Below are positions 45,240 through 55,959 of a DNA stretch of 60,000 bases, in pieces. Each line of letters starts with the position of its first letter. Within the stretch, counting starts at the first letter, position 1. The notes under the pieces are model-generated. The model made no database searches. It had not been told where the DNA came from and saw nothing but the letters and a program-made list of their open reading frames with translations. The stretch is from Adiantum capillus-veneris (lineage: Eukaryota; Streptophyta; Polypodiopsida; Polypodiales; Pteridaceae). The position numbers and the translations under genes are program-made. Location of the stretch: positions 58,208,268 to 58,268,267 of the forward strand of contig CM043944.1 in assembly GCA_014529385.2 (NCBI GenBank), read 5' to 3'.

Positions 45240-46790
45240 AAACTAGGTCCCTCACTTGTCCAAGCTATGCTCTAATACAATAAAGGGCTTTTGGTTTCAA
45301 GATGCACCACTTTCCCAACCTTGATTCCATTAAAGAAGCTAGCTCTACTTAGACATTTAATAGCAAGGTCCTGCAGCAGTTCAGATTGAACATTTTCCAT
45401 GGCAGCTAGGTCCACCATTTATCTAAGCTATGCTCTAATAGAGTAAGGGGGTTTTGGTTTCAAGATCCACCACTTGTCCAAACTTGATTTGGGAAGCAAG
45501 GTCCTATAATAGTTTGCTTTGGACATATATTCACCATTACAACTAAGTCCACCACTTCTCCAAGCTATGTTCTAATACACTAAGGAGGTTTTGGTTTCAA
45601 GGAGAACCACTTGTACGACTTTGTTTTTGGAAGTAAGGTCTTTACATAGTTCACCTTGGACCTTGGACATTGGATACTACAACTAAGCCCACCACTTGTC
45701 CAAGATATCCTCTATATATAGCCAAAGGGTTTGGGTTTCAAGATTCACCACTTTTCCAACCTTTCTTCCATTAAAGAAAGGAGGGGCATTATAACTAGGT
45801 CCACCACTTGTCCAAGCTATGCTCTGATATAGAAAGGGGATTTTGGTTTCAAGGTCCACCACGTGTTCAACCTTGCAAGACTCAAGGGATACTTGGACAT
45901 TGGAAAGCATATTCCTATAGTAGTTGATAGGTGGCAGTGGGTATTACAACTAGGTCCAACCTATGCTCTCATATAGCAAAGAGGCTTTGCTTTCAAGGTC
46001 CACCACTTGTCCAACCTTGCTTCCATTAAAGAAATGAGGGGCTACGTAAACATTGGCAAGCAAGGTAGCAAGGTCCTAAGGTGTTTCACCTTGGATATTG
46101 GGCATTATAACTAGGTCCACCACTTGTCCAAGCTATGCTCTGATAAAGAAAGGGGATTTTTGTTTCAAGGTCCACCATGTGTTCAACCTTTCTAATATAG
46201 AAAGGGGATTTTCGTTTCAAGGTCCACCACGTGTTCAACCTTGAAAGACTCAAGGGATACTTGGACATTGGAAAGCATAGTCCTATAGTAGTTGATAGGT
46301 GGCAGTGGGTATTAAAACTAGGTCCAACCTATGCTCTAATATAGCAAAGAGGCTTTGGTTTCAAGGTCCACCACTTGTCCAACCTTACTTCCATTAAAGA
46401 AATGAGGGGCTACGTAAACATTGGCAAGAAAGGTAGCAAAGTCCTAAGGTATTTCACCTTGGATATTCGGCATTATAACTAGGTCCACCACTTGTCCAAG
46501 CTATGCTCTGATATAGAAAGGGGATTTTTGTTTCAAGGTCCACCACGTGTTCAACCTTGAAAGACTCAAGGGATACTTGGACATTGGAAAGCATAGTCCT
46601 ATAGTAGTTGATAAGTGGCAGTGGGTATTACAACTAGGTCCACCACTTGTCCAACCTATGCTCTCATATAGCAAAGAGGCTTTGGTTTCAAGGTCCACCA
46701 CTTGTCCAACCTTGCTTCCATTAATATAGCAAGGAGGATTTGGTCTCAAGGTTCACCACTTGTCCAACCTATGCAAACCTTTTTCATGTT
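45240..46790 (+). repeat. Diverged satellite array upstream of the DUF7869-type gene
   Basis: Copies of GGTCCACCACTTGTCCAA(G/C) with a different spacer (TATGCTCTnATATAGnAAAGnGG.TTTTGGTTTCAAGG) in units of a few hundred bases. Near-identical segments at about 45,780-45,990, 46,085-46,360 and 46,440-46,690 show local duplication. It ends about 75 bases before the coding exon. Confidence 0.85.
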
Positions 46791-46864
46791 GTAGCATGAT
46801 TTTTTGTTTGAAGAGTATTTTTCTATAACTATGGATTTAACAATGTAATCTTTTTACTTACAGG

Positions 46865-49800
46865 ATGGACTTCGAATCTGGGGAGAAAGTACATATGATA
46901 CTTGACAATGAAATCGTTGGTATTGGTTGTGTGTGTAGAACAGATCCAGATTCCACTTGTGGTGGTACAAAGATAGGGCTGGGAAATGTCTCCATACTAG
47001 TGGAGGAATGCTTGAAGGATGTGGTCCTACCTTTTCCTACAATGGATACTTCATCTCTCCAAGGCTCATTATGGAGTGTTGTTCGATGGTCAAAGCTTCT
47101 TTTGCAATCTTTTGTATTAAATGGGAACTTAATTGATCCACACGAAAGCTACAATGGTGATGAAGAACATGATCATTCTGATCCTCTAGTTACAGATGCA
47201 ATACCTATGACAAGCCCAGAATTTGAAGCAATGATTCGAGAGTCTTGGAGAAATCAGAGGGTCCTTTTAAAAGATGACACAATGATGCAAACCATGAATG
47301 AAGGTACCATCTTATATGTATTTCCACATGATTATGTCAACTTTCAGGAACTTGGTCCTGATTGTGTGGGTGTGGGTATTGAAAGAGAAAATGCAAGCAT
47401 TGATGATGTGGTTGAAGTGGGTAGCATCACTTTGCTAAAGTGGCCCATCAAGCAGACAACAATGTTGAATGGGAGCCCATTACAACGCTTTGTTCCTGTT
47501 GATGGCATGCATGCTACATATGAGGATGTATCCAACGATGGCAATGTTGGAAAAAAACTTGATGGGAGTAATGTTGTCCAGTTGTCAAGGAAGAGACGAT
47601 ACACTTTCATGAACAGGACTCAAAAATCAAAAGCAGCACCAGCTTCGACTTTTTACCTTTCAAACAAATCAATTCAAAGGGTATCATGCATTGATTGTTG
47701 TGCACAAAAATGCTGCCAATTTGCAGATCGTGATATGGTAACAAGGTTACGACAACAATTTTGGGGAGAGTCTCAAAAATCACGCACTAATTATGTTTAT
47801 GATGTTCTTTCTATATGTTATAAGAAAGATGAGAAGTCACGATACCAATTCAGGCTAAATGGCTCTATTGTTTGTTGTAGAGCATGGTATGAGCTACATG
47901 GAATACCAAAGACATCATTTTATCGATACAAGGAGAACTTTGAAAATGGTGTGCGCCAATATGTACATGGGAACACATGTACATTGAGAAGGGGACTTCA
48001 ACATACTAGTTTAGCAAGAGCACTACTAAATGAGTTTGTGGAAAACAACTCTGAGAAGATGCCACATAGAAGTAGAACACTGCTAGATGGCTCAAGAGAG
48101 ACTCAATTGGTGATTCCATCAACATACAAACAAGTGGATATTTTATGTGAAATCAACACGACACTTGACCAAATGGGCTATGAGAAGAAGCTATCCCAAT
48201 CTTCTTTTGGTAGAATTTGGAACAAAGAGTACCCACATGTCACTTTAACAAAGACGAGTGATTTCTCTAAGTGCAATATTTGTAGCTCAATCAAGGCAAG
48301 GTTAGAAGCTAAACCTTCTCTTGAAGAGAGAGCTCTTCTCTTGAGGGAGAGAGAAGTTCACATGGCACAACAAAAGAGTTGCAGAAGCCTATATTATGCA
48401 TGGCGCACGTATTCAGAAACTCAACCACAAAAATATGTATGCATAATCCATGATAAGATGGATCAAAAGAAGACTGCCATTCCTAGATTACGCATTGTTC
48501 CCAAGGGTGTGGATTCAGGATATAATCTGCAGGTGGCATTGATTGGCATGATCACTCATGGACATGGAGAAGGTCATTACGGACACTTTGTCTTTAATGG
48601 TTTGTGGCCAGCTGATCCAAATCTTACAATTGGCTCAATTGCTAATTGTTTACATAACCTCGAGAGGATAGATAAGCATCCTCTTGGTGATCTAGTAACA
48701 AATGGACTTCCAAGGAGCAATATTTCACTACTACATGCTTTGAACTCAAGGGATGCTTTGGACTACCATAACTTGAGTGATGGAAAAGAACCCATTGTGC
48801 AGTCGTCAGAAATTGCAGAAGAGGAATTGGGGTCAACATTTCGCAGATTGCCAGAGAACTTGTTGCTACAATTGGATAATTGTGCAGGGGAAAACAAAAA
48901 TCGATACTTATTTGCCTATTTGTCAATGCTTGTTGCAAGGGGTGTTTTCAAAACCATCCAGCTGGGATTTTTAATGGTTGGGCATACACATGAGGACATA
49001 GACGCCATGTTTAGTAGGTTTTCAGAGAAGTTGAGAGTTACACAAACCTATACTTTGCTACATTTGATGGATACATTACGAAACAGCTCATCTTCATCTC
49101 CAGCTCCATTTTTTCTCACAAAGATCCCCGATTTCAAGCAATATTGTGATGGCTATCTTTGTGATGGACAAGACATACTTGTTGGACATTCCAAACCGCT
49201 TCAGTTCAGGTTCTTTATGCAGGATGAGACACCAATGATGCAATATAAGGCACATGTAGGTGTATCAAGTTGGAGTGGAAGTATTCGCCTTTGGAAAACA
49301 GACACAGAAGGCAAGCCAATGTTACCACATGGAGATCCACCTCTAGTACAAATGGCGGAGTATGTCAAGGCCCACGAAGAAGTCATTTTGGGGCTAAAGA
49401 ACTATATAAAATTTTGGAAAAATTTATGGAATGGTTCAAGTATTCCGCGATATTATAGACCCGTGATAGATTATTGGAGTAAGGTAATTGAAGAGATTGG
49501 AAAAGCAATCATATTAGAGGGAGTCTTGTATGAAATGTTTTGGCCAAAAACTCAAGAATATTCTCACCTACAAAGCACTACAATGAATTTGCAACAAGGA
49601 GCACAAAGATTCCTAGGCCTTGAAGAGTTGAACGATCATTTTTGTGGGCCTCAACGAGATAGGCCAAGGGAAGAGTTTGACCCTATGTCTGATGTGGACC
49701 AAGGTGACTTTCTTATGCTTGTTCCGAGTGACACAGAAATCTATCCAGTGTGGCTTGCAATGGCTTTATCTAACATTGATAATGAGCCTACATCACCAAA

Positions 49801-50092
49801 CTACAGAAAACTCTTGATTCAATATTGGGCACCTTGCGCGAGAAAAAGTGGGATGACAGATACTCAAGCTTACAGTAATTGTTGGAAGGGTTATTGGGCT
49901 GTCAACTATAAGGACCCACAAGTGTGGGAAACTATAGATGCAATTGTTTGGTCCTGGAGACCCAACAAAGAAGGACCATTTTCTAGAATAAAGATTCCAG
50001 AAAGACATGCTCTAAAAGCCAAAGAAGGCCTCACTCGTGCACATCAGCCACACTTGGATCAAAGTTCAGATATGGTATCAAATGTGGAGTAG
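46865..50092 (+). CDS. DUF7869-type protein, putative DDE/RNase H-fold nuclease (candidate transposase)
   Basis: A 1,075-residue open frame whose ATG lies just after a 3' splice site (TTTTTACTTACAG at 46,863). The N-terminal 250 residues are unrecognised. Then come a Cys cluster at 275-284 (CIDCCAQKCC), a region resembling a helical DNA-binding segment (GIPKTSFYRYKENF), a second Cys pair near 475 (KCNIC), and the DUF7869-like core: IIHDKMDQKK (D530), LQLDNCAGENKNR (D671) and VGHTHEDIDAMFSRFS (E710, D711, D713). The spacing and the strand-Asp, LDN..EN and HxHxD pattern look like an RNase H-fold DDE active site with a zinc-finger module, a plausible transposase. The family is formally uncharacterised and the catalytic assignment is my inference. 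It is intact, unlike the retroelements to its right. Confidence 0.75.
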   Translation: MDFESGEKVHMILDNEIVGIGCVCRTDPDSTCGGTKIGLGNVSILVEECLKDVVLPFPTMDTSSLQGSLWSVVRWSKLLLQSFVLNGNLIDPHESYNGDEEHDHSDPLVTDAIPMTSPEFEAMIRESWRNQRVLLKDDTMMQTMNEGTILYVFPHDYVNFQELGPDCVGVGIERENASIDDVVEVGSITLLKWPIKQTTMLNGSPLQRFVPVDGMHATYEDVSNDGNVGKKLDGSNVVQLSRKRRYTFMNRTQKSKAAPASTFYLSNKSIQRVSCIDCCAQKCCQFADRDMVTRLRQQFWGESQKSRTNYVYDVLSICYKKDEKSRYQFRLNGSIVCCRAWYELHGIPKTSFYRYKENFENGVRQYVHGNTCTLRRGLQHTSLARALLNEFVENNSEKMPHRSRTLLDGSRETQLVIPSTYKQVDILCEINTTLDQMGYEKKLSQSSFGRIWNKEYPHVTLTKTSDFSKCNICSSIKARLEAKPSLEERALLLREREVHMAQQKSCRSLYYAWRTYSETQPQKYVCIIHDKMDQKKTAIPRLRIVPKGVDSGYNLQVALIGMITHGHGEGHYGHFVFNGLWPADPNLTIGSIANCLHNLERIDKHPLGDLVTNGLPRSNISLLHALNSRDALDYHNLSDGKEPIVQSSEIAEEELGSTFRRLPENLLLQLDNCAGENKNRYLFAYLSMLVARGVFKTIQLGFLMVGHTHEDIDAMFSRFSEKLRVTQTYTLLHLMDTLRNSSSSSPAPFFLTKIPDFKQYCDGYLCDGQDILVGHSKPLQFRFFMQDETPMMQYKAHVGVSSWSGSIRLWKTDTEGKPMLPHGDPPLVQMAEYVKAHEEVILGLKNYIKFWKNLWNGSSIPRYYRPVIDYWSKVIEEIGKAIILEGVLYEMFWPKTQEYSHLQSTTMNLQQGAQRFLGLEELNDHFCGPQRDRPREEFDPMSDVDQGDFLMLVPSDTEIYPVWLAMALSNIDNEPTSPNYRKLLIQYWAPCARKSGMTDTQAYSNCWKGYWAVNYKDPQVWETIDAIVWSWRPNKEGPFSRIKIPERHALKAKEGLTRAHQPHLDQSSDMVSNVE

Positions 50093-50436
50093 AATTATGT
50101 GGAGCTTCTATTGTGACTATACTAGTCAATTTGTAAACAAAATCTTTTTTGTATCTTCCTTTGTTTTATGTAATTTATAGTTATTATTCAAATCCATGTG
50201 TTGTACATCCTCTTGACTTTTGGTGTTTATCAACACCACAATCCTATTAGATTTTCACTTTATTTACTAGCCACACACCTCAATTTTTCCCACTTTAAGT
50301 GGAAAATTCCCAAATTACATGAATTCGGTCGATTTGGAGATTCCCATAATGTGAGATTTTTACCAAAATACCTAATATGGTCTTATTAAGCTAAACACTC
50401 TAATCTCTACTTATCTATGCCTTTATTCCTAACAAC
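50093..50436. other. 3' flank of the DUF7869-type gene and possible copia LTR remnant
   Basis: AT-rich. The 3' UTR of the upstream gene probably occupies the first 100-150 bases. The part just before the PBS-like site at 50,437 should be the end of a copia 5' LTR (it ends CCTAACAAC), but no left LTR boundary can be fixed because no partner LTR is present. Confidence 0.35.
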
Positions 50437-50453
50437 GGGTACCAGACCAAGGT
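50437..50453 (+). promoter_or_regulatory. Copia-like primer-binding site
   Basis: GGGTACCAGACCAAGG resembles the initiator-Met tRNA PBS common in plant copia elements (TGGTATCAGAGCCAAGG), with several changes. It stands just before the gag-like sequence. Confidence 0.5.
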
Positions 50454-50510
50454 TTTCTCATAACTAAAATATCTTAAGGAAAGGATTCCTTAAATTGAGT
50501 GGGAGTAATG

Positions 50511-53500
50511 TTGGAGGAAGGTTAGCTCAAGATCAGGAAGTTCAATGGAAAAAACTACCAACACTAGAAGATGCAAATTGAAGACTACCTCTACAAAAAG
50601 GATCTTTATTTGCCACTAGGCAGTCTTGCAAAGAAGCCCACAACAATTGCAGATGAAGTATGGATTATCCTTGACAAAAAGGTATTAGGAACAATCTAGA
50701 AATGCTTGGCATCAATGGTGGCCTTCAACATTTTAGAGATGAAGACCACGGAGGACTTGATGAAGTCACTTGACGGCCTCTACGAGAAACCTTCGACATC
50801 CAATAAGGTATTTCTCATGAAATGTTTGTTCAATCTAAAAATGGTAGAGAGTGGTTTGGTTGCAAAACACCTAAACAAATTCAACACCAACATAAGTCAA
50901 CTTCAATTGGTGAAGGTCAATTTTAACGATGAAGTGCAATCTCTCCTTATACTATCGTCTTTAGCAGATAGTTGGGATAACCTTGTGATGGCTAAAAGTA
51001 ACTCTGTCTCTGACAAAAAGAGTCTTAAGCTTGATGATGTTTCCGGTGTTATACTAAGCAAGGAGATGCAAAGGAGAAGCACATATGAATCATCAAGTGA
51101 TGCACTATCAGTGGAAACAAGAGGAAGACCGAAGGAGAGGCTCAAAAATCAAACGGGTCGTTATCGCTTAAGGTGGAGCAAGTCATGCACAAAGTCAGTT
51201 CTTGAGTGATGGAACTACGGCAAGAAGGGCCACGTCAAGAAGGATTTTGGGTCCATAGAAAAGAAGAAGGTGTCAAAATCTCAAGACAACAAGCCAACAT
51301 CAAAGTTCAATGTGGCAGGTAAAGTAGAGCAAGATGCTTTGATTCTATCACTAGACAATGTGTCTAATTCCTGGATAGTAGACTTTGGGGCTTCATTCCA
51401 TGCAACACCACACAAGTAGTATTTTCTAGATTACACCAAAGGTAATTTTGGATATGTATACTTGGGAGATGATGAATCTTGAGAAATTGTTAGCAAAGAT
51501 ACAGTTTATGTCAAAACTGCGAATGGAAGCTTAAAGATGCTAGGCATGTTCCCTCTCTTTGCAAAAAGTTGATCTCTACAAGTCAATCGGATGATGAAGG
51601 TCACAACATTGCATTCGAAACAAAATTTGGAAGATCTTGAAAGAATCTTTGGTGGTTTCCAAAGGAGAAAAGGTTCTGTACTATCAACGTGCAATCTTCA
51701 GCTTGTGTAAGAACAAAAAAAGTCAATGATGGAGTGTGGCACTATTGGCTTGGGCATATGAGTGCAAGAGAACTGGAAATCCTTCAATCAAAGAAGCTTC
51801 TATCATGTTTGAAAGAAATGGACTTGGAATTTTGTGAAGATTGTGTTTATGGGTAAACAAAAGAAGATAAAATTTCTAAAAGTAGAAAATGAAAGAAAAA
51901 AGAACTTGAATTGCTTCATTCTGATGTATGGGGTCATGTGAGTACACCATCCCTTGGTGGTTCATTGTACTATGTAACTTTCATAGTTGATACAGCAAGG
52001 AAAACATGGGTTTATGCAATGAATAATAAATCCAATGTGTTTTCCATATTTCAAAGGTGGAAAGCCTTTGTGGAAAACAAAGCAGGTACCAAGCTTAAGT
52101 GTCTTAGATCCGACAATGGAGTTGAATATTGCGGCCAAGATTTTGAAAGCTTCTATACTAGAAATGGCATTTGGAGGCAAAGGAAAACCCAAAGGACACC
52201 TCAACAAAATGCAATTTTGAAAAGGATGAACATGATAATCATGGAGCGAGCACTAAGCATGCAACTACATGCAGGCCTTTTGCTTGAGCTTTGGATAGAA
52301 GTAGTCAGTACATTTGTGTACTTGATCAATCAGTCACCCTCAATGGCACTAGATGCTTGGGGAGGTCAACTAAGAAAAATGTAACCTATCACGTGAGTTC
52401 AACAAAAGGGCATTTAAAGTTCTTGAAACTTACAAAAATATATATACAAAAGCATACTATTTTTTCAAATTTGAAAAACACTTACAAATCTTAAAAGAAA
52501 AGGGTGTATTATATGCCTAAAAAAATTCACAAATGAGGGGTTTTACAAACATGCCTTGAACGCATGTGATATGGTAGTTTTACACATAGTGAACCCCCGA
52601 GACTAGATGGAGAAGTTCCAAAAGAGGCATGGAGATGTAAACCAGTGAGTTATGCATTTCTCAAAGTGTTCGAATGTGAGGCTTTCATGCACATAGATAG
52701 AATCCTAAAGTCAAAGCTAGATGCAAATTCCAAAAAGTGTTTCTTCATTGTCTATGGAGAAGCGGATTTTGGGTATCGCTTATGGAATCTTGAAGATCGT
52801 AAAATATTTAGGAGTAGGGATGTAATTTTCAATGAACAGAATATGTACAAAAACTATTGGGATGAAAACAAACAAAAGGTACAGGCAATGAGTACATAGA
52901 GCTTGATGAAAATGAAGACTCAAGGAGTGCAAGTGGTGACAACTTGATACAATGTCAACCAGATGAGGAACCTCAACCTATGCACCAAAGATCTACAAGA
53001 GTAAGGAGACCTCTAGAGAGGTTTATTCCTTCCTTCAATCATATATTGGTCTCAGATTCTAGAGAGCCAGAGTCATACGAAGAAGCTATGCAGCACAAAT
53101 CCAAAGAAGAATGGACGAAGAGCATGCAAGCGGAGATAGACTCAGAACATCACAACCAAACATGGAATTTGGTTGATTTGCATAAAGGTAAGCAGACACT
53201 ACAAAACAAATGGGTGTACAAGCTGAAGGAAGAAGAAGGATGGAAAAAAAGGTACAAGTCAAGGCTTGTGGTGAAGGGGTTTTTCAAAGGGAAGGTATTG
53301 ACTTCGATGAAATATTTTCTCCAGTTGTAAAAATGAATTCCATTAGGCTTGTGTTAAGCCTTGTGGATGATCATGACTTAAATCTTGCAAAAATGGATGT
53401 AAACACGACATTCCCTCATGGTGACTTGGTGGAGGAGATTTACATGCTTCAATCGAAAAGCTGTGAAGAAAAGGGTAAGGAGAAAATTGTTTGTAGATTA

Positions 53501-53528
53501 AAGAAAATCTTGTATGGTCTAAAGCAAT
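50511..53528 (+). pseudogene. Decayed Ty1/copia element (gag, integrase, partial RT)
   Basis: Fragments in copia order on one strand. Gag of the UBN2 type spans 50,511-51,209 with an early in-frame stop near 50,698. The GAG-pre-integrase HHCC region is at about 51,730-51,860 (WHYWLGHMS, CEDC). The integrase core at 51,911-52,384 has RSDNG, but the catalytic Glu block reads PQQNAILKRMN, with Lys where ERMN is expected. About 200 unrelated or diverged bases follow (52,385-52,600). Then come the integrase C-terminal region at 52,645-52,899 and the beginning of RT at 52,944-53,330, continued after a frameshift at 53,300-53,528 (DFDEIFSPVVK, KMDV, ending LYGLKQ). RT catalytic YVDD, RNase H and the 3' LTR are missing. 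The element is clearly non-functional. Confidence 0.85.
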
Positions 53529-53530
53529 AA

Positions 53531-54265
53531 AGGGGTCTCACTTTCTTGTTATAAACAGGTGAAGCTAGCTATGGAGGGAAGAAGTGGAGAAAAGGATTAT
53601 GTTGTGGAGGGAAGAAAGAGAGGGAGTGCAACTCAATCTCCTTTGAATTCAATTTGTTGATCATGAGTGTTTTAGAGAGGAACATGTTGCTACACACAAA
53701 GGTAATGGAGTTTCCCATTTCTCTCACTTGGAACCAGAGTTGAAGAAGAATGAGGGAGAGAGGCAGAGATAGAGATTAGGTGGGAGAGAGAGAAAGACAA
53801 TAAAGGAAGAGAGAGCAACATTGGAGGATCTACACTTTCTCTCATAAATAGGCCACATAAAATTTCCCCTCAATGATTGGGAGGGGGAAGTGACAAGAGA
53901 GAAAAGGGGGGAAAAGAGAGATAGTTGGATCATGTTTTAGAGAGAAAATGTAGTGACAGAATGTGGAAAATTTATTTTTCTAGTAGGTAGGCGGGCTGAA
54001 AAGTGCTTCCTTTAATGAGACCTAGGTGAGACTCGAGTGTTCTATATGTTAGAGAGAGAGGAGAGGGGTGGGTAAAAGACATTTTAAAATTCAATTATCC
54101 TCCTCTCTTTTGGGCTAAAATAGACTATCTAATTCAAACACAAAATATAGAAATGGTATTTTTTAAAATCCTAGCATAGGCCTTTTTGCCCTCTCTTTTA
54201 GGCTTGGTCAAACTTGGCTTAAATCTTTAAGAGATTCCTTAAAGTACCAAATAAAGATGCCATCC
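53531..54265. other. Non-coding, purine-rich low complexity
   Basis: Contains GA-rich stretches (53,735-53,830 and 53,880-53,960) and no recognisable gene. It resembles LTR-type sequence in composition, but no LTR pair is seen. Confidence 0.4.
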
Positions 54266-54830
54266 TATAACCCATTCACTTCCTAATGAAAAAGCATCCC
54301 GCCTTGGGATAAAACAAGCCATGATGCAAAGTTCCACTCAAGTAGTAAAAATTCCTCTTGATAGCCTACCAATTCTTAGACCCTGTGCTATGCATAAATT
54401 TGTTGGCCTAGGAGACTACAAACTAAATATCTGGCCTTGTATTGCATACATAAATAAGACATCCAGCAAAAATTTGGTAAAGTGTGCCATCGGTACGATC
54501 ACGAGTATCATGAAGATTTAACTTCAAACGGGTTTACATTGGAGTAGAAATAGGCTTGCAGTCCTCAAGTCCAAACTTACTTAGCAATGTCTCTATGTAA
54601 TAGGTTTGACACAAGGCAATAACACCATCACACTACCTAAGTTGTATGCCCAAGTAACGATTTAACAACCCATACCTTTCATTTTGAGAGTAGCAATCAA
54701 ATCAGCCTTAAATTCAAAAATATGTGTCTCATTTGGTCCAATGATTAGCTGATAGCCTTCAATTTTGTCATCAAAAAAGACTAGAAGATGCAATTTTTTG
54801 ATGACATGTCATTATTCTTACCCTTGGTTG
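54266..54830 (-). pseudogene. Decayed copia RT/RNase H fragment, opposite strand
   Basis: Reading the minus strand through several stops and shifts recovers copia landmarks in the right order. A DD-containing segment followed by LIIGPNETH and FEFKADLIATLKMKGMG lies near 54,700-54,800, LLSKFGLEDCKPISTPM near 54,550-54,600, and GTLY...TRPDI near 54,430-54,500. ATKRNFYYLSGTLHHGLFY-like residues lie near 54,310-54,370. It covers the part of pol that the plus-strand copia to its left lacks, but in opposite orientation, so it comes from another copy or from an inversion. Confidence 0.65.
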
Positions 54831-55900
54831 CTAGCATCTATGCCTCTGTCTACCCTTGTTGCTATGCAATTTTGTACCATATTATTATTTTGTTAATGCT
54901 TTTGGCTTATTTAGCGGGTCCGCAATTCCACAGCCAAAGCATATAAACTCACTTATGTTTAAAAGTCAAAGATAATGCCATGTGCACGCCGAAAGAAAGG
55001 CTATATCCTAAGATTTTAAATCCATCTATAAATTTTTAATTTTGGAATAAATAGAAGAAAGGAGGATGAGGTTGGGAAGTTGGAGGTGGTTACACTTTTC
55101 TCTTCCTTTATCAACCACTTTGCATGGTTCATTTCTCTCTCTCTCTCCAGTTGGAACAACTCTCTTCCTGCTTCTTGTTCTTTCTCTCGTGTGCTTTCTT
55201 ATGGAGAGTGAAGGATAGGATGAGGATGGCTTTCATGCCCATTTCTTGTTTGTCATATCATAGTCCTTTCATTTGTGTGTGTGCATGGCTACGGTGTTGT
55301 GCAGCTCCGCTTTCATGATAGAAAAAAGAGCAAAGAAATGCAAGCTAAGAATCTTTGAAGCCTACATATTTATTGAGCAATGATCAGGGCTTGATAACAG
55401 TCCAAGTTCAGTGATTAATGTATGCTAGATGCATCTTTGAAGGGCCAACAAATGCCTTAATGATCTAAAAAAAAGTATGCTTGAAGTGAGCACAGATGGG
55501 AGTTTATGATCTAGAACTGTAGTGCTTGAAGTGCTCTATCAGCCTGTCTTTACGGCTTGTCGATTGGAGCTACAATGCAAAAGTTATGGCATTTGAAGTT
55601 TGATCAATTGCCGATACATACCGGATTGGGAAACTGTAGCTAAGGGGACATTAATGAAATGAATGCATGGGCTTGAAGTGATCACTTTGTGGAGCATGTC
55701 TATCTTTTCAGATCAGTGAGATCGGAGTTACGATTGCCAAGATATGAGCCGTTAAAGATTCACCGGGGGTTCGTTTCTTACCAGTCCGGTCTGCTAAGGT
55801 CGGTGTGCCACCTAGGAATTTTACAGCCTCACTCGAGTTTGTATGCGTTCTATTCAGTTTGAGAAGTCTCGAACCAAAGCAAGAGTATGGTGAGTTAGCA
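54831..55900. other. No gene recognised; LTR-like regulatory sequence
   Basis: AT-rich sequence followed at 55,480-55,800 by phrases such as GGAGCTACAATGCAAAAGTTATGG and CGGAGTTACGATTGCCAAGATATG that look like degenerate repeats of one another. A related phrase occurs near 57,255 (CCGAGTTACAGGTCAAAAGCTACAGG). Probably retrotransposon LTR material. Confidence 0.35.
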
Positions 55901-55959
55901 AGATGGGGAGTTCAAAGGCATACAACGGTTCTCTCTCTCTCGCTCTATCTCTCTCAAGC

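Noticed and set aside
16855-46790. The satellite as a CRISPR array
   Set aside because: Motif copies are degenerate, spacers are themselves repeats, and the sequence is clearly eukaryotic.
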